Assembly (NCBI RefSeq): GCF_000374625.1
Contig: NZ_KB894765.1
Location: forward strand, 248,001 to 312,000
Length of the DNA: 64,000 nt
Reading direction: 5' to 3'
DNA from: Allobrachymonas chironomi DSM 19884
GTDB taxonomy: Bacteria > Pseudomonadota > Gammaproteobacteria > Burkholderiales > Burkholderiaceae_C
The notes beneath the pieces are model-generated. The model searched no databases. It worked only from the letters and a program-made list of their open reading frames with translations, and had not been told where the DNA came from. Shown here piece by piece: positions 24,579 to 35,916 of this stretch (positions are counted from its first letter, which is position 1; the number at the start of each line of letters is the position of its first letter). Made by a program: the position numbers and the translations under genes.

Positions 24579-26027
24579 ATGCGCCCAGAAGAATCCCACG
24601 CACCGACTCCTGCCCCGGCCAGCCCCGAGCCCGCCACGGGCGCGCGTCCCATGCTGCGCAAGGGCGTCGAGGCCACTTCTGCCCTGCTCGGATCGGCAGT
24701 GCCGACGCGCTGGGGCCTGAACCTGTTCTGGCGTACCTTCATCATGATTGCGGTGATGCTGCTGGTGAGCACGATCAGCTGGCTGGTCACCATCCGCACC
24801 GCCAACATGGAGCCGCGTGCGACCCAGACGGCACAGCAGATCGCCTCGCTGGTCAACCTGAGCCGCACGGCGCTGATCTACTCCGATGCGATCACGCGCT
24901 TTTCGCTGATCCGCGAGCTGGCCGAGGAAGAAAGCGTGCGCATCCTGCTGCGCGAACCCGACGATGCCATCCTGCCAATGGCCAGCAGCCCGTTCAATGA
25001 CCAGGTGGCACGCGAACTGCAACAGCGCCTCGGCACGGACACGGTGCTGGCCAGCCAGGTGAATGGCGAAAAGGGTCTGTGGATCGGCTTTACCATCGAC
25101 AGCGATGCCTATTGGCTGCTGACCGACGAATCGCGCATTACCCAGTTGGGTGGCACCACCTGGCTGATCTGGCTGCTGATGGCCGCAGCGCTGTCACTGG
25201 TCGGGGCCGCGGTCATTGCCGGTCTGGTCAACCGGCCGCTGAAGCAGCTCTCGGTGGCCATCGGCAAGGTGCGGCTGGGCAACTACAACGATGCCCACCT
25301 GGACGAGGAAGTGCCGGCACGTGAGCTGCGCGAGGTGAATATCGGCTTCAACCGCATGGTGGAGCAGTTGTCGGCGGTGGAGCAGGAGCGCGTGGTGATG
25401 CTGGCCGGCATCTCGCACGATGTGCGCACACCGCTGGCTCGCCTGCGGCTGGAAGTGGAGATGAGCGTGCCCGACGAGGAATCACGCAAATACATGGCGG
25501 CCGACATCGAGCAGGTGGACGGCATCATCAACAAGTTCATGGACTACGCCCGCCCGGATGGACGCGAACTGGCCGCGGTGGCGCTGGCGGATGTGGTGCG
25601 CACCAGTGCCTATCCCTACCAGAACCAGGACGATATGCTGCTGCGCATCGATGTGCCGGACAACCTGAAGGTCAAGGCCGACGAGATCGAGTTGGCACGG
25701 GTGATTTCCAACCTGCTGGAGAATGCCCGCCGCTATGGCAAGACGCCGGGCAGGGAGCTGACCGAAGTTAGCATGAAGGCGCGTGCCGAAGGCAATTTTG
25801 TGCTGCTGGAGTTTGCCGACCAGGGCAGCGGCGTACCGCCGGAGATGCTGGACCGGCTGACGCAGCCGTTCTACCGTGCCGACGAGGCGCGCACCTCGGC
25901 CGTGGGCAGCGGCCTCGGTCTGGCCATCGTGAAGAAGGTGGTGGAGCACATGGGCGGCGCGCTGCAGCTGAGCAATGGCAAGGAAGGCGGCCTGCAGGCC
26001 AACCTGCGCCTGCCCAAGGCCAAGTAA
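24579..26027 (+). CDS. risS: EnvZ/RisS-type sensor histidine kinase
   Basis: A 482-residue membrane kinase. A basic cytoplasmic N-terminus is followed by TM1 (about 49-70), a periplasmic sensor (71-190), TM2 (about 194-216), a HAMP domain beginning VNRPLKQLSVAIGKV, and a dimerisation helix with H280 in LAGISHDVRTPLARLRLE. The ATPase domain has VISNLLENARRYG (N box), FADQGSGVPPE (G1) and GSGLGLAIVKKV (G2). It phosphorylates the regulator encoded 129 bases upstream. The N-terminal ~45 residues rich in Pro/Ala are longer than in E. coli EnvZ. The signal sensed is unknown. Confidence 0.92.
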   Translation: MRPEESHAPTPAPASPEPATGARPMLRKGVEATSALLGSAVPTRWGLNLFWRTFIMIAVMLLVSTISWLVTIRTANMEPRATQTAQQIASLVNLSRTALIYSDAITRFSLIRELAEEESVRILLREPDDAILPMASSPFNDQVARELQQRLGTDTVLASQVNGEKGLWIGFTIDSDAYWLLTDESRITQLGGTTWLIWLLMAAALSLVGAAVIAGLVNRPLKQLSVAIGKVRLGNYNDAHLDEEVPARELREVNIGFNRMVEQLSAVEQERVVMLAGISHDVRTPLARLRLEVEMSVPDEESRKYMAADIEQVDGIINKFMDYARPDGRELAAVALADVVRTSAYPYQNQDDMLLRIDVPDNLKVKADEIELARVISNLLENARRYGKTPGRELTEVSMKARAEGNFVLLEFADQGSGVPPEMLDRLTQPFYRADEARTSAVGSGLGLAIVKKVVEHMGGALQLSNGKEGGLQANLRLPKAK

Positions 26028-26035
26028 GCCAGCGC

Positions 26036-26536
26036 TCAGGCCAACGGGAACAGCAGCAGCACAGCGCGGGCTTCCATACTCTGCTCCAGCCCGACCGGGC
26101 CCAGCTTCTCCGCCGTCTTGGCCTTGACATTGACCTGGTCGCGCGTGATGCCGAGACAGGCCGCAATGCTTTCCGCCATGGCCGGCTTGTAGGCTGCCAG
26201 CTTGGGCTTTTGCGCGATCACCGTGCAGTCCACATTGCCGACCTGCCAGCCGGCTTCGCGCACACGGCGCATGGCTTCGCGCAGCAGCACGCGCGAATCG
26301 GCCCCCTTGAAGGCCGGATCGGTATCGGGAAACAGCGTGCCAATGTCGGCCATGCCGGCGGCGCCGAGCAGCGCATCGGTGATGGCGTGCAGCAGCACAT
26401 CGGCATCGGAATGGCCAAGCAGGCCCTTGTCGTGCGGGATTTGCACGCCGCCCAGCCAGAGCTCGCGGCCTGCGACCAGCTGGTGCGTGTCCCAGCCTTC
26501 ACCGATACGGAATGGAGGAAAAGTGGCAGTCGTCAT
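26036..26536 (-). CDS. ispF: 2-C-methyl-D-erythritol 2,4-cyclodiphosphate synthase
   Basis: A 166-residue MEP-pathway enzyme that cyclises CDP-ME 2-phosphate to MEcPP with loss of CMP. The metal ligands are in GEGWDTHQL (Asp, His) and [20 protein letters not shown] (His); the substrate-loop [17 protein letters not shown] and C-terminal [12 protein letters not shown] complete the signature. Its ATG overlaps the ispD stop by four bases, so both are made from one message. The two convergent transcripts (risS and ispF) end 9 bases apart with no obvious terminator. Confidence 0.96.
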   Translation of the reverse strand: MTTATFPPFRIGEGWDTHQLVAGRELWLGGVQIPHDKGLLGHSDADVLLHAITDALLGAAGMADIGTLFPDTDPAFKGADSRVLLREAMRRVREAGWQVGNVDCTVIAQKPKLAAYKPAMAESIAACLGITRDQVNVKAKTAEKLGPVGLEQSMEARAVLLLFPLA

Positions 26537-27273
26537 GGCTGGATTGTCCCATGGCTGGCGCTGGCGCGCGCCTGCAGCACGGCTTCGGCCAGCGCGAAGT
26601 CATCGGCGTAGGTGACCTTGAAGTTCCAGGCACTGCCCTGCACCAGTAGCGGCTGCAGGCCGGCGAGCTCAATCGCGCTGGATTCGTCGGTGATGGCCCC
26701 GGGGGCACGCTGTAGACTGTGCTCCAGCGCCTGCAGCAGCAGGCCGATGCGGAACATCTGCGGTGTCTGGGCCAGCCACTTGTCAGCGCGCGGGATGGTG
26801 GCCTGCACCCGGGCATCGGCATTCTGCTGCTTGAGGGTATCAGGCAAAGGCAGGGCCAGCAGGCCGCCGACGGCATCATCGACGCAGGCCGTGATGAGTT
26901 GGCCGATTTGCGCCGCGGTCAGCAAACAGCGCGCAGCATCGTGGACCAGTACCCAGTCGTGATCAGGCACGCCCTGCTGACGCAGCTGGCGCAGGCCGTT
27001 GCGCACGCTTTCGGCACGGCTGTTGCCGCCCACACGGGCGCGCTGCAGCTTGTCGGCCGGCAGCGGCAACGTTTCGCCGTGGGCATCATCGGGGGCCAGT
27101 ACCAGCAGGATGGCATCGATCTGCGGGCAAGCGTCAAAGGCGGCCACGGTGTGCCAGAGCATGGGCTGGCCGGCCAGGTCCACGTATTGCTTGGGGATGC
27201 GGGCACCGGAACGGCTGCCGGTGCCGGCACAGGGAATCAGGGCGTGCATGCGGGGGGTGTCCATGTCCTGCAT
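26533..27273 (-). CDS. ispD: 2-C-methyl-D-erythritol 4-phosphate cytidylyltransferase
   Basis: A 246-residue enzyme that joins CTP and MEP in isoprenoid synthesis. The nucleotide-binding signature is [19 protein letters not shown], followed by [23 protein letters not shown] with the catalytic Asp, and TPQMFR. The start is uncertain: ATGs at 27273, 27264 and 27249 are in frame and only the first two keep typical length; none has a strong ribosome site. It is transcribed divergently from mfd with ispF downstream. Confidence 0.95.
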   Translation of the reverse strand: MQDMDTPRMHALIPCAGTGSRSGARIPKQYVDLAGQPMLWHTVAAFDACPQIDAILLVLAPDDAHGETLPLPADKLQRARVGGNSRAESVRNGLRQLRQQGVPDHDWVLVHDAARCLLTAAQIGQLITACVDDAVGGLLALPLPDTLKQQNADARVQATIPRADKWLAQTPQMFRIGLLLQALEHSLQRAPGAITDESSAIELAGLQPLLVQGSAWNFKVTYADDFALAEAVLQARASASHGTIQP

Positions 27274-27384
27274 TGTGCCTTGCAGCAGCCGTCACGCGCA
27301 TGAGCTCAGGCTCTTTTAAAATGCCGTCATTGCCCATCGCCCTGCCCAAGCCGATGGGTGTTGCTGTTTGTCCGCATCTCGCCC

Positions 27385-30300
27385 ATGAAACTCCCCAAAC
27401 TCACTCCCGGCCAGCGCCATACCATGCCACGTCCGCTGGCGTCGGCCGATGCCGCCCTGCTGGCCCGGCTGGCCGCGCGCGACAAGGCCGACGGCCGCTG
27501 CATGGCCATCGTCACCTCGGATGCGGCGGATGCCCAGCGCCTGCTGGATGAGCTGCCGTTTTTTGATCCGGCACTGCGCTGCGTCCTGTTTCCGGACTGG
27601 GAAACCCTGCCCTATGACAGCTTCTCGCCGCACCAGGACCTGATCAGCGAGCGTCTGGCGACGCTGTGGCGTATCAGCCAGCACGACCGCCATGACGGTG
27701 CCGATGTGGTGCTGATTCCGGCCAGCACGGCGCTCTACCGGCTCGGCCCACCCTCCTTTCTGGCCGGTTATACCTTCCATTTCAAGACCGGCCAACAGCT
27801 GGACGAGGCGGCGCTGCGACGTCAGCTGACCATGGCCGGCTATGCCCATGTGAGCCAGGTGGTGAGCCCCGGCGAATATGCGGTGCGCGGCAGCCTGATC
27901 GACCTGTACCCGATGGGCGCGGAGCAGCCGTACCGGGTGGATCTGTTTGATGACGAGATCGACAGCATCCGTACCTTTGACCCGGACAGCCAGCGCAGCC
28001 TGGACCCGGTACAGGAAGTGCGCCTGCTGCCGGGACGCGAATTCCCGATGGACGATGCAGCACGCTCCCGCTTCCGCAACAAGTGGCGCGAGCTGATGGA
28101 GGGCGACCCGACGCGCAGCCGCATCTACAAGGACATGGGCGAAGGCCTGGCAACCGCCGGTATCGAGTACTACCTGCCGCTGTTCTTTGACGAGACGGCC
28201 TCCGTGTTCGATTACCTGCCGGCGGCCAGTACCCTGGTGCTGCACGATGCGCTGGAGCAGCCATTCCAGCGCTTCTGGCAGGACACGCGCGAACGCTACC
28301 GGCTGATGGCCGGTGACCCGGAGCGTCCGGCACTGCCGCCCGAAGCCCTGTTCCTGAGCGAGGAGCAGTTTTTCACCCAGGCCAAGCGCTTCGCCCAGTT
28401 GTCGCTGCGCCCGCATGGTGGCGATACCAGCTTGTATCCCGAGTTTGCCGCGCTGCCCGACGTGTCTGCCGCACGCGGCAGCGAGGATCCCTTGCTGCGC
28501 CTGCAGGGCCATGTGCAGCTCAGCCCGCATCGCGTGCTGCTGCTGGCCGAGAGTGCCGGCCGGCGCGAGAGCCTGCTCGATTTCCTGCGCGCCAGCCATC
28601 TGCAGCCGGTAGCGATCGACAGCCTGCAGGAGTTCCTCGACAACGGCGAAAAAATCGGTCTGGCGGCATCGCCGCTGATGGCAGGTTTTGCCTGGAACGA
28701 GCTCGGTATTGACCTGATCACCGAAGCCGAGCTGTTTGCCGGCAGCGGCGGCGTGACGCACCGCCGCCGTCGCCGCCAGGAGCAGGCCAGCGATGTCGAT
28801 ACCCTGATCAAGGATCTGAGCGAGCTGAAGGTCGGCGACCCGGTGGTGCACAGTGCGCACGGCATTGGCCGCTACCAGGGCCTGATCAACATGGACGTGG
28901 GGCAGAAGAACCCGGACGGATCGGCCGCGCTGCAGGAGTTCCTGCATCTGGAATACGCCGGTGATGCCACGCTGTACGTGCCGGTCAGCCAGCTGCACCT
29001 GATCAGCCGCTACACCGGCGTCAGTGCCGATGACGCACCGCTGCACAAGCTGGGAGGCAGCCAGTGGGAAAAGGCCAAGCGCAAGGCGGCCGAGCAGGTA
29101 CGCGACACGGCGGCCGAACTGCTGAATATCTACGCCCGCCGTGCTGCGCGTGAAGGCTTTGCCTTTCGCTTCTCGCCGGCCGATTACGAGGTGTTTGCCA
29201 ACGACTTCGGCTTTGACGAAACCGCCGACCAGCTGGCCGCCATCCACAGCGTGATCCAGGACATGGTGTCGCCACGCCCGATGGACCGGCTGGTGTGCGG
29301 CGATGTCGGCTTCGGCAAGACCGAAGTCGCCCTGCGCGCCGCCTTTGTCGCCGTGACCGGCGGCAAGCAGGTGGCCTTTCTGGCGCCCACCACGCTGCTG
29401 GCCGAACAGCACTTCCAGACCCTGAAAGACCGTTTTGCCAAGTGGCCGGTGAGGGTGGCCGAAATCTCGCGCTTCCGCTCCGGCAAGGAAGTCACGGCGG
29501 CCATCAAGGGGATTGCCGATGGCACGGTCGATATCGTCGTGGGCACACACAAGCTCTTGTCGAGCGAGGTGCAGTTCAAGAACCTGGGCCTGCTGATCAT
29601 TGACGAGGAGCACCGCTTTGGCGTGCGCCACAAGGAGCAGATGAAGCAGATGCGCGCCGAAGTGGACGTGCTGACGCTGACCGCCACCCCGATCCCGCGC
29701 ACCATGGGCATGGCGCTGGAAGGGCTGCGTGACCTGAGCGTGATTGCCACCGCACCGCAGCGCCGCCTGGCGATCAAGACCTTTGTGCGCAGCGAGAACA
29801 GCGGCGTGATCCGCGAGGCGGTGCTGCGCGAGCTGATGCGCGGCGGTCAGGTCTATTTCCTGCACAACGAGGTCGACACCATCGAAAACCGGCGCCAGAA
29901 GCTGGAGGAAATCCTGCCCGAGGCGCGCATTGCGGTAGCGCACGGCCAGATGCCCGAGCGCGAGCTGGAGCGCGTGATGCGCGATTTCGTGGCGCAGCGC
30001 TTCAACATCCTGCTGTGCTCCACCATCATCGAAACCGGCATCGACGTGCCGACCGCCAACACCATCCTGATCAGCCGCGCCGACAAATTCGGCCTGGCGC
30101 AGCTGCACCAGTTGCGCGGACGCGTCGGCCGCAGCCACCACCAGGCCTATGCCTACCTGATGGTGCCCGATATCGAGGGCCTGACCAAGCAGGCCGCGCA
30201 GCGGCTCGATGCGATCCAGCAAATGGAAGAGCTCGGCAGCGGCTTCTACCTGGCGATGCACGACCTGGAAATCCGCGGTGCCGGCGAGGTGCTGGGTGAC

Positions 30301-30873
30301 AACCAGAGCGGCAACATGATGGAAATCGGCTTCCAGCTCTACAACGAGATGCTGTCCGAGGCGGTGGAACAGCTCAAGGCCGGCAAGGAGCCCGATCTGC
30401 TGTCCCCGCTGCAGGCCGTCACCGAAATCAACCTGCATGCGCCGGCGCTGCTGCCCGATGACTACTGCGGCGATGTGCACCTGCGGCTGTCGTTCTACAA
30501 GAAACTGGCCACGGCCAAGACCGCCGACCAGGTGGATCGCCTGCTGGAAGAGCTGGTCGACCGCTTCGGCAAGCTGCCGCCACAGGCCGAAACGCTGGTC
30601 TATGTGCACCGGCTGCGCGTGATGAGCCAGCCCTACGGCGTGCTCAAGGTGGAAGCGGCACCGACGGTGATCACCATTACCTTCAAGCCGAATCCGCCGG
30701 TGGATCCGATGGCCATCATCCAGCTGATCCAGAAGAACAGGCATATCAAGCTGGCCGGCAACGAGAAACTGCGCATCGAGCGGGCACTGGAAAAACCGCT
30801 GGATCGGGCGCTGCTGGTGCGCGATATCCTCAAGAGCCTGGGACAGCCACTGAAAGAGACCGGCACCGCCTGA
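27385..30873 (+). CDS. mfd: Transcription-repair coupling factor
   Basis: A 1162-residue ATP-dependent translocase that removes RNA polymerase stalled at lesions and recruits UvrA. The UvrB-like N-terminal domains are followed by the RNA polymerase-interacting module (FKVGDPVVHSAHGIGRYQGL-type sequence near 480) and a RecG-like translocase with Walker A DVGFGKTEVALRAAF, DEEH (LLIIDEEHRFGV) and motif VI QLRGRVGRSHHQAYAYL. The C-terminal autoregulatory domain 7 ends the protein. I chose the ATG at 27385 (MKLPKLTPGQRH) rather than the start 27 bases earlier because it matches family length. Nothing is missing. Confidence 0.97.
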   Translation: MKLPKLTPGQRHTMPRPLASADAALLARLAARDKADGRCMAIVTSDAADAQRLLDELPFFDPALRCVLFPDWETLPYDSFSPHQDLISERLATLWRISQHDRHDGADVVLIPASTALYRLGPPSFLAGYTFHFKTGQQLDEAALRRQLTMAGYAHVSQVVSPGEYAVRGSLIDLYPMGAEQPYRVDLFDDEIDSIRTFDPDSQRSLDPVQEVRLLPGREFPMDDAARSRFRNKWRELMEGDPTRSRIYKDMGEGLATAGIEYYLPLFFDETASVFDYLPAASTLVLHDALEQPFQRFWQDTRERYRLMAGDPERPALPPEALFLSEEQFFTQAKRFAQLSLRPHGGDTSLYPEFAALPDVSAARGSEDPLLRLQGHVQLSPHRVLLLAESAGRRESLLDFLRASHLQPVAIDSLQEFLDNGEKIGLAASPLMAGFAWNELGIDLITEAELFAGSGGVTHRRRRRQEQASDVDTLIKDLSELKVGDPVVHSAHGIGRYQGLINMDVGQKNPDGSAALQEFLHLEYAGDATLYVPVSQLHLISRYTGVSADDAPLHKLGGSQWEKAKRKAAEQVRDTAAELLNIYARRAAREGFAFRFSPADYEVFANDFGFDETADQLAAIHSVIQDMVSPRPMDRLVCGDVGFGKTEVALRAAFVAVTGGKQVAFLAPTTLLAEQHFQTLKDRFAKWPVRVAEISRFRSGKEVTAAIKGIADGTVDIVVGTHKLLSSEVQFKNLGLLIIDEEHRFGVRHKEQMKQMRAEVDVLTLTATPIPRTMGMALEGLRDLSVIATAPQRRLAIKTFVRSENSGVIREAVLRELMRGGQVYFLHNEVDTIENRRQKLEEILPEARIAVAHGQMPERELERVMRDFVAQRFNILLCSTIIETGIDVPTANTILISRADKFGLAQLHQLRGRVGRSHHQAYAYLMVPDIEGLTKQAAQRLDAIQQMEELGSGFYLAMHDLEIRGAGEVLGDNQSGNMMEIGFQLYNEMLSEAVEQLKAGKEPDLLSPLQAVTEINLHAPALLPDDYCGDVHLRLSFYKKLATAKTADQVDRLLEELVDRFGKLPPQAETLVYVHRLRVMSQPYGVLKVEAAPTVITITFKPNPPVDPMAIIQLIQKNRHIKLAGNEKLRIERALEKPLDRALLVRDILKSLGQPLKETGTA

Positions 30874-30998
30874 GTGGAATAACCCGGTTTATGGGGATTG
30901 CCTGTGCCATGGCGATCCCCTATGGTAGCCAGCATGGGCGGGTTTACGCTTGCCAAGCACCACCCGTATTGTCCGATGCCTATTCCGAGTGCCAGAAC

Positions 30999-31715
30999 AT
31001 GACCATGCCCGCCTTCACCCTGCCGCCGATGGATTGCCTGCCTGCCCCCGTGCTGATCGTGGAGGATGAATCGCTGATGCGCGAGAAGCTGCTGCGCCTG
31101 CTGCTGCAGCTGGGCTACGCGCAGGACGCCCTGGTGTTCGTCACGAATCTGGCCGAAGCACGTCACTGGCTGGCGCAAAACCCGGCCGCCCTGGCCCTGG
31201 TCGATATCGGCCTGCCCGATGGCAGCGGCCTGGACCTGATCGCCGACATGCGCGCGGAGGACCCGGCGATGAGCATCCTGGTGGTGTCATCCTGGAGCAC
31301 CGAGGACATCATCTTGCAGGCCCTGAAGTGCGGTGCCACCGGCTACGTGCTGAAGGAGCGTGACGACATGGAGATCGCGCTGTCGATCCGCAGCGTGCTG
31401 CGCGGTGGCGCCCCGATCGACCCCTTCATTGCACGGCGCATCCTGGAGCAACTGCCGGATGCGCCGAAAGCCGAAAAAGCCAGCCCGCCGCCGCTGCGCA
31501 GCCGCCAGAATCCCGACGAAGAGGCCCTGACCCGACGCGAATATGGCATCCTGCAACTGGTAGCCGAAGGTCTGAGCAACCGCGAAATTGCCGAACGCCT
31601 GTTCCTCTCACGTCATACGATCGAATGCCACATCAAGCACATCTACCGCAAGCTGGCCGTTTCCGGGCGTACCCGTGCCGTGTACGAAGCGCGTGCGCGC
31701 GGCTTGCTGTCCTGA
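30999..31715 (+). CDS. NarL/FixJ-family response regulator
   Basis: A 238-residue regulator. The receiver has ED at 22-23, phosphoacceptor D69 in ALVDIGLPDGSGLDL and K in GYVLKERDD. A Pro/Ser/Arg linker leads to a LuxR-type HTH: LTRREYGILQLVAEGLSNRE then IAERLFLSRHTIECHIKHIY. I chose the ATG at 30999; in-frame upstream codons lie in a leader with a hairpin (GGGGATTGCC/GGCGATCCCC). The partner kinase gene overlaps its 3' end, so the two are coupled. The signal and targets are unknown. Confidence 0.85.
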   Translation: MTMPAFTLPPMDCLPAPVLIVEDESLMREKLLRLLLQLGYAQDALVFVTNLAEARHWLAQNPAALALVDIGLPDGSGLDLIADMRAEDPAMSILVVSSWSTEDIILQALKCGATGYVLKERDDMEIALSIRSVLRGGAPIDPFIARRILEQLPDAPKAEKASPPPLRSRQNPDEEALTRREYGILQLVAEGLSNREIAERLFLSRHTIECHIKHIYRKLAVSGRTRAVYEARARGLLS

Positions 31716-33598
31716 TCGTCTGCTGGTTGTGGCTGCTGCCATTGCCAGCAACAGCCACGACTTCCCTCGCGTTTCCGGTTCCGCAGGCATCGGCCCAGGA
31801 ACCGGCCAGCGCCTGCCAGCCGCAGATTCTCTCGATCCAGGCCGCGCAAGCCGGTGCCAACCCCGACCAGCGTCCGGTCACCGGCTGGCAGGAAGTCGCG
31901 CTACCCGACCAGTGGTCGAAGCGCTGGCCCGGTTACGGCGGCACCGCCTGGTACCGCATCCGCTGGCAGCAGCCCTGCCATGCGGCCGTCGGCGTGACAC
32001 TGGATTCGCTCAGTCAGGCCGGCGCGTTCTACCTGAACGAGGAGCTGATCTGGAGTGACCCGCAGTTCAGCGAGCCGCTGCCACGCAACTGGAACCTGCC
32101 GCACTATTGGCTCCTGCCGGCCAGCTCGCTGCAGCCCGGCGAGAACACGCTGTGGTTCCGTGTCACCGGCGTGCACTACCAGCTGGCCGGACTGGGTCGC
32201 CTCAGTCTGGGCGATCCGTCCACGCAGCATGCGCTGCAGCAGGACCAGATCCTGCTGCAACGCACCTGGCTGCAGGCCGATATCGCCCTCTCCTTCACCC
32301 TCAGCGTGCTGAGTCTGCTGGTCTGGCTGTCCTACCGCCGCGCCACGGTGTTTGGCTGGTTTGCCCTGCTGACCGGTTCCTGGGTGGCATTTGCCAGCTG
32401 CCTGCTGCTGACCTCGCCCTGGCCCTGGCCCGATACGGCATCGCTGGAGCGCTTCACGGTGAGCGCACTGGTGTTCTACTGCGCCTGTTTTGCGCTGTTC
32501 AGCTGGTCGTTTGCCGAGATGCACTGGCCACGTGCCCGCCGCGCAGTGCTGGTCACGGCGGCGCTACTGATCCTGCTGCCGTGGCTCACCCCGGAGCGCT
32601 GGCTGGGCTACAGCACCCTGTTTGCGTTCGTGCTGAGCTCGTCGCTGATCCTGCTCAACTGCCTGCTGCTGCAATGGCCACTGTGGCGCAGGCGCCCGCT
32701 GGTGCTGCCCCAGGTGCTGCTGGCGCTCTGGCTGCTGTCGGTGCTGGTGATCGGCCTGCATGACCTGACCGTGGTGCTGTTCTTCCCGCACGAGCGCAAT
32801 GTGCTGACGCCCTACTCCGGCATCGCCACGCTGCTGTGCATGGGCATGCTGATGGCACTGCGCGTGGCGCGCGACATGCGGCGCATCCGGCGCTTCAACC
32901 AGGAGCTCAAGCGGAGCGTGGAAGAGGCGCGCCAGGATCTGCTGGAAGTCAGCGAGCGTCAACTCGCCATGGAGCGTGAACGCTCCCGGCTGCAGGCGCG
33001 CATGGATCTGACGCATGACCTGCACGATGGCCTGGGCAGCTCGCTGGTGCGCGCCATCGTCAGCGTGGAGCATGCCATGGGGCCGATGAGCAACCAGGCC
33101 TTCCTCGGCTACCTCAAGGTGCTGCGCGATGACCTGCGCCAGATCCTCGATACCGAAGCCAGCTCCACCAGCAAGCCGGCGGCCACGCCGGCCCAGTGGC
33201 TGGCGCCGGTCCGACACCGATTCGGCATGCTGTTCGACGAAATCGGCATGGATGTCTCCTGGCAGATTCCGGCCAGCTGGCCGATCCGGCCACAGGCCCG
33301 TCTGTGCCTGGCGCTGTCACGGGTGCTGGAAGAAGCCCTGACCAACATCGTCAAGCACAGCCAGGCCAGCCAGGTGCAGGTGGCGTTGCAGCGTATGGAC
33401 GATCCCGCCGGCATGCAGCTGTGCGTCACGGACAACGGACGCGGCTTCGATGTGGCCGCCATGGAGCAGGCCGGCACCGGGGTTGGCCTGCAGAGCATGC
33501 GCGCCCGCATCGAACGTCTTGGGGGACAATGGCAGATCAGCTCGGACAGCCACGGAACGCGCATCTGCCTCCTGCTGCCCGGTGATCCGCCAGCCTGA
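31625..33598 (+). CDS. NarX/DesK-type sensor histidine kinase with 7TM-like membrane region
   Basis: A 657-residue kinase. A basic stretch and hydrophobic signal (LAVLIVCWLWLLPLPATA) precede a ~190-residue periplasmic domain of the 7TMR-DISM extracellular type (WYRIRWQQPC; LYLNEELIW-like FYLNEELIWSDPQF). About seven hydrophobic segments follow between ~225 and 420, then a HisKA_3 dimerisation region with H467 in THDLHDGLGSSLVRA and an ATPase domain with EEALTNIVKHSQASQ, VTDNGRGFD and GVGLQSMRARIERLGG. The ATG at 31625 lies inside the regulator gene (91-base overlap); later non-ATG starts cannot be excluded. Confidence 0.85.
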   Translation: MPHQAHLPQAGRFRAYPCRVRSACARLAVLIVCWLWLLPLPATATTSLAFPVPQASAQEPASACQPQILSIQAAQAGANPDQRPVTGWQEVALPDQWSKRWPGYGGTAWYRIRWQQPCHAAVGVTLDSLSQAGAFYLNEELIWSDPQFSEPLPRNWNLPHYWLLPASSLQPGENTLWFRVTGVHYQLAGLGRLSLGDPSTQHALQQDQILLQRTWLQADIALSFTLSVLSLLVWLSYRRATVFGWFALLTGSWVAFASCLLLTSPWPWPDTASLERFTVSALVFYCACFALFSWSFAEMHWPRARRAVLVTAALLILLPWLTPERWLGYSTLFAFVLSSSLILLNCLLLQWPLWRRRPLVLPQVLLALWLLSVLVIGLHDLTVVLFFPHERNVLTPYSGIATLLCMGMLMALRVARDMRRIRRFNQELKRSVEEARQDLLEVSERQLAMERERSRLQARMDLTHDLHDGLGSSLVRAIVSVEHAMGPMSNQAFLGYLKVLRDDLRQILDTEASSTSKPAATPAQWLAPVRHRFGMLFDEIGMDVSWQIPASWPIRPQARLCLALSRVLEEALTNIVKHSQASQVQVALQRMDDPAGMQLCVTDNGRGFDVAAMEQAGTGVGLQSMRARIERLGGQWQISSDSHGTRICLLLPGDPPA

Positions 33599-33640
33599 TC
33601 CCGGCCGATCTGTTCCGCACTTGCACCGGAGAGACGCACC

Positions 33641-35166
<1,526 letters not shown>

Positions 35167-35211
35167 GCCCCTACAATGACCATCCATACCGATCACCCTT
35201 CCCCACACACC

Positions 35212-35916
35212 ATGAGCACTGACGACAGCCTGGTCATCCAGGAGCAACCGCCCTTTTCCCGCCTGAGCGATTACCGCCTGATCGCCTTCGACATGGACTC
35301 GACCCTGATCAATATCGAGTGCGTGGACGAGATTGCCGATGCCGTCGGCAAGAAGGCCGAAGTGGCCGCCATCACCGAGGCCGCCATGCAGGGCATCATC
35401 ACCGATTTCAAGGACAGCCTGCGTCAGCGCGTGGCCCTGCTCGAAGGTGTGCCGGAAAGCGCGCTGCAGCAGATCTACGACCAGCGCCTGCAGCTCAATC
35501 CGGGAGCCGAAACCCTGGTGCGCGCCTGCCAGCAGGCCGGCCTGAAGACGCTGCTGGTATCCGGCGGCTTCACCTTCTTCACCGAACGCATCCGCGAGCG
35601 TCTGGGACTGGACTTCACGCGCTCCAACCTGCTCGAGGTACGTGACGGCAAGCTCACCGGCCGCATCCTGGAACAGCCCTGGGGCGATATCTGCGACGGC
35701 CAGGAAAAGGCCCGCAGCCTGCTTGAAGTGGCCACGCTGATGGGCGTAGAGCCGCAGCGCTGCATCGCCGTGGGCGATGGTGCCAATGACCTGAAAATGA
35801 TGGCCGAAGCCGGTGTCTCGGTCGCCTACCACGCGAAGCCGACGGTGCGCCGTCAGGCCATGGTGGCAATCAACCAGGGCGGACTGGACCGCCTGCTGGA
35901 AGTGCTGCCAGCATGA
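35212..35916 (+). CDS. serB: Phosphoserine phosphatase
   Basis: A 234-residue HAD phosphatase that makes serine from phosphoserine. Motif I is IAFDMDSTLINIECVDEIAD, motif II SGGFTFFTERI, motif III includes the lysine in DGQEKARSLLEVA, and motif IV is AVGDGANDLKMMAEAGVSVAYHAKP. The long N-terminal ACT-like domain of E. coli SerB is absent, as in many betaproteobacteria. Two in-frame ATGs are possible; I chose 35212 because the earlier one (35176) overlaps a TACAAT -10-like box. The following thioredoxin gene overlaps its stop by four bases. Confidence 0.93.
   Translation: MSTDDSLVIQEQPPFSRLSDYRLIAFDMDSTLINIECVDEIADAVGKKAEVAAITEAAMQGIITDFKDSLRQRVALLEGVPESALQQIYDQRLQLNPGAETLVRACQQAGLKTLLVSGGFTFFTERIRERLGLDFTRSNLLEVRDGKLTGRILEQPWGDICDGQEKARSLLEVATLMGVEPQRCIAVGDGANDLKMMAEAGVSVAYHAKPTVRRQAMVAINQGGLDRLLEVLPA

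Noticed and set aside
27316-30744. 1142-codon open frame antisense to mfd
   Set aside because: It mirrors mfd codon positions in a GC-rich genome, is rich in His/Gln/Arg/Ala low-information sequence and matches no family. The sense strand has full Mfd motifs.
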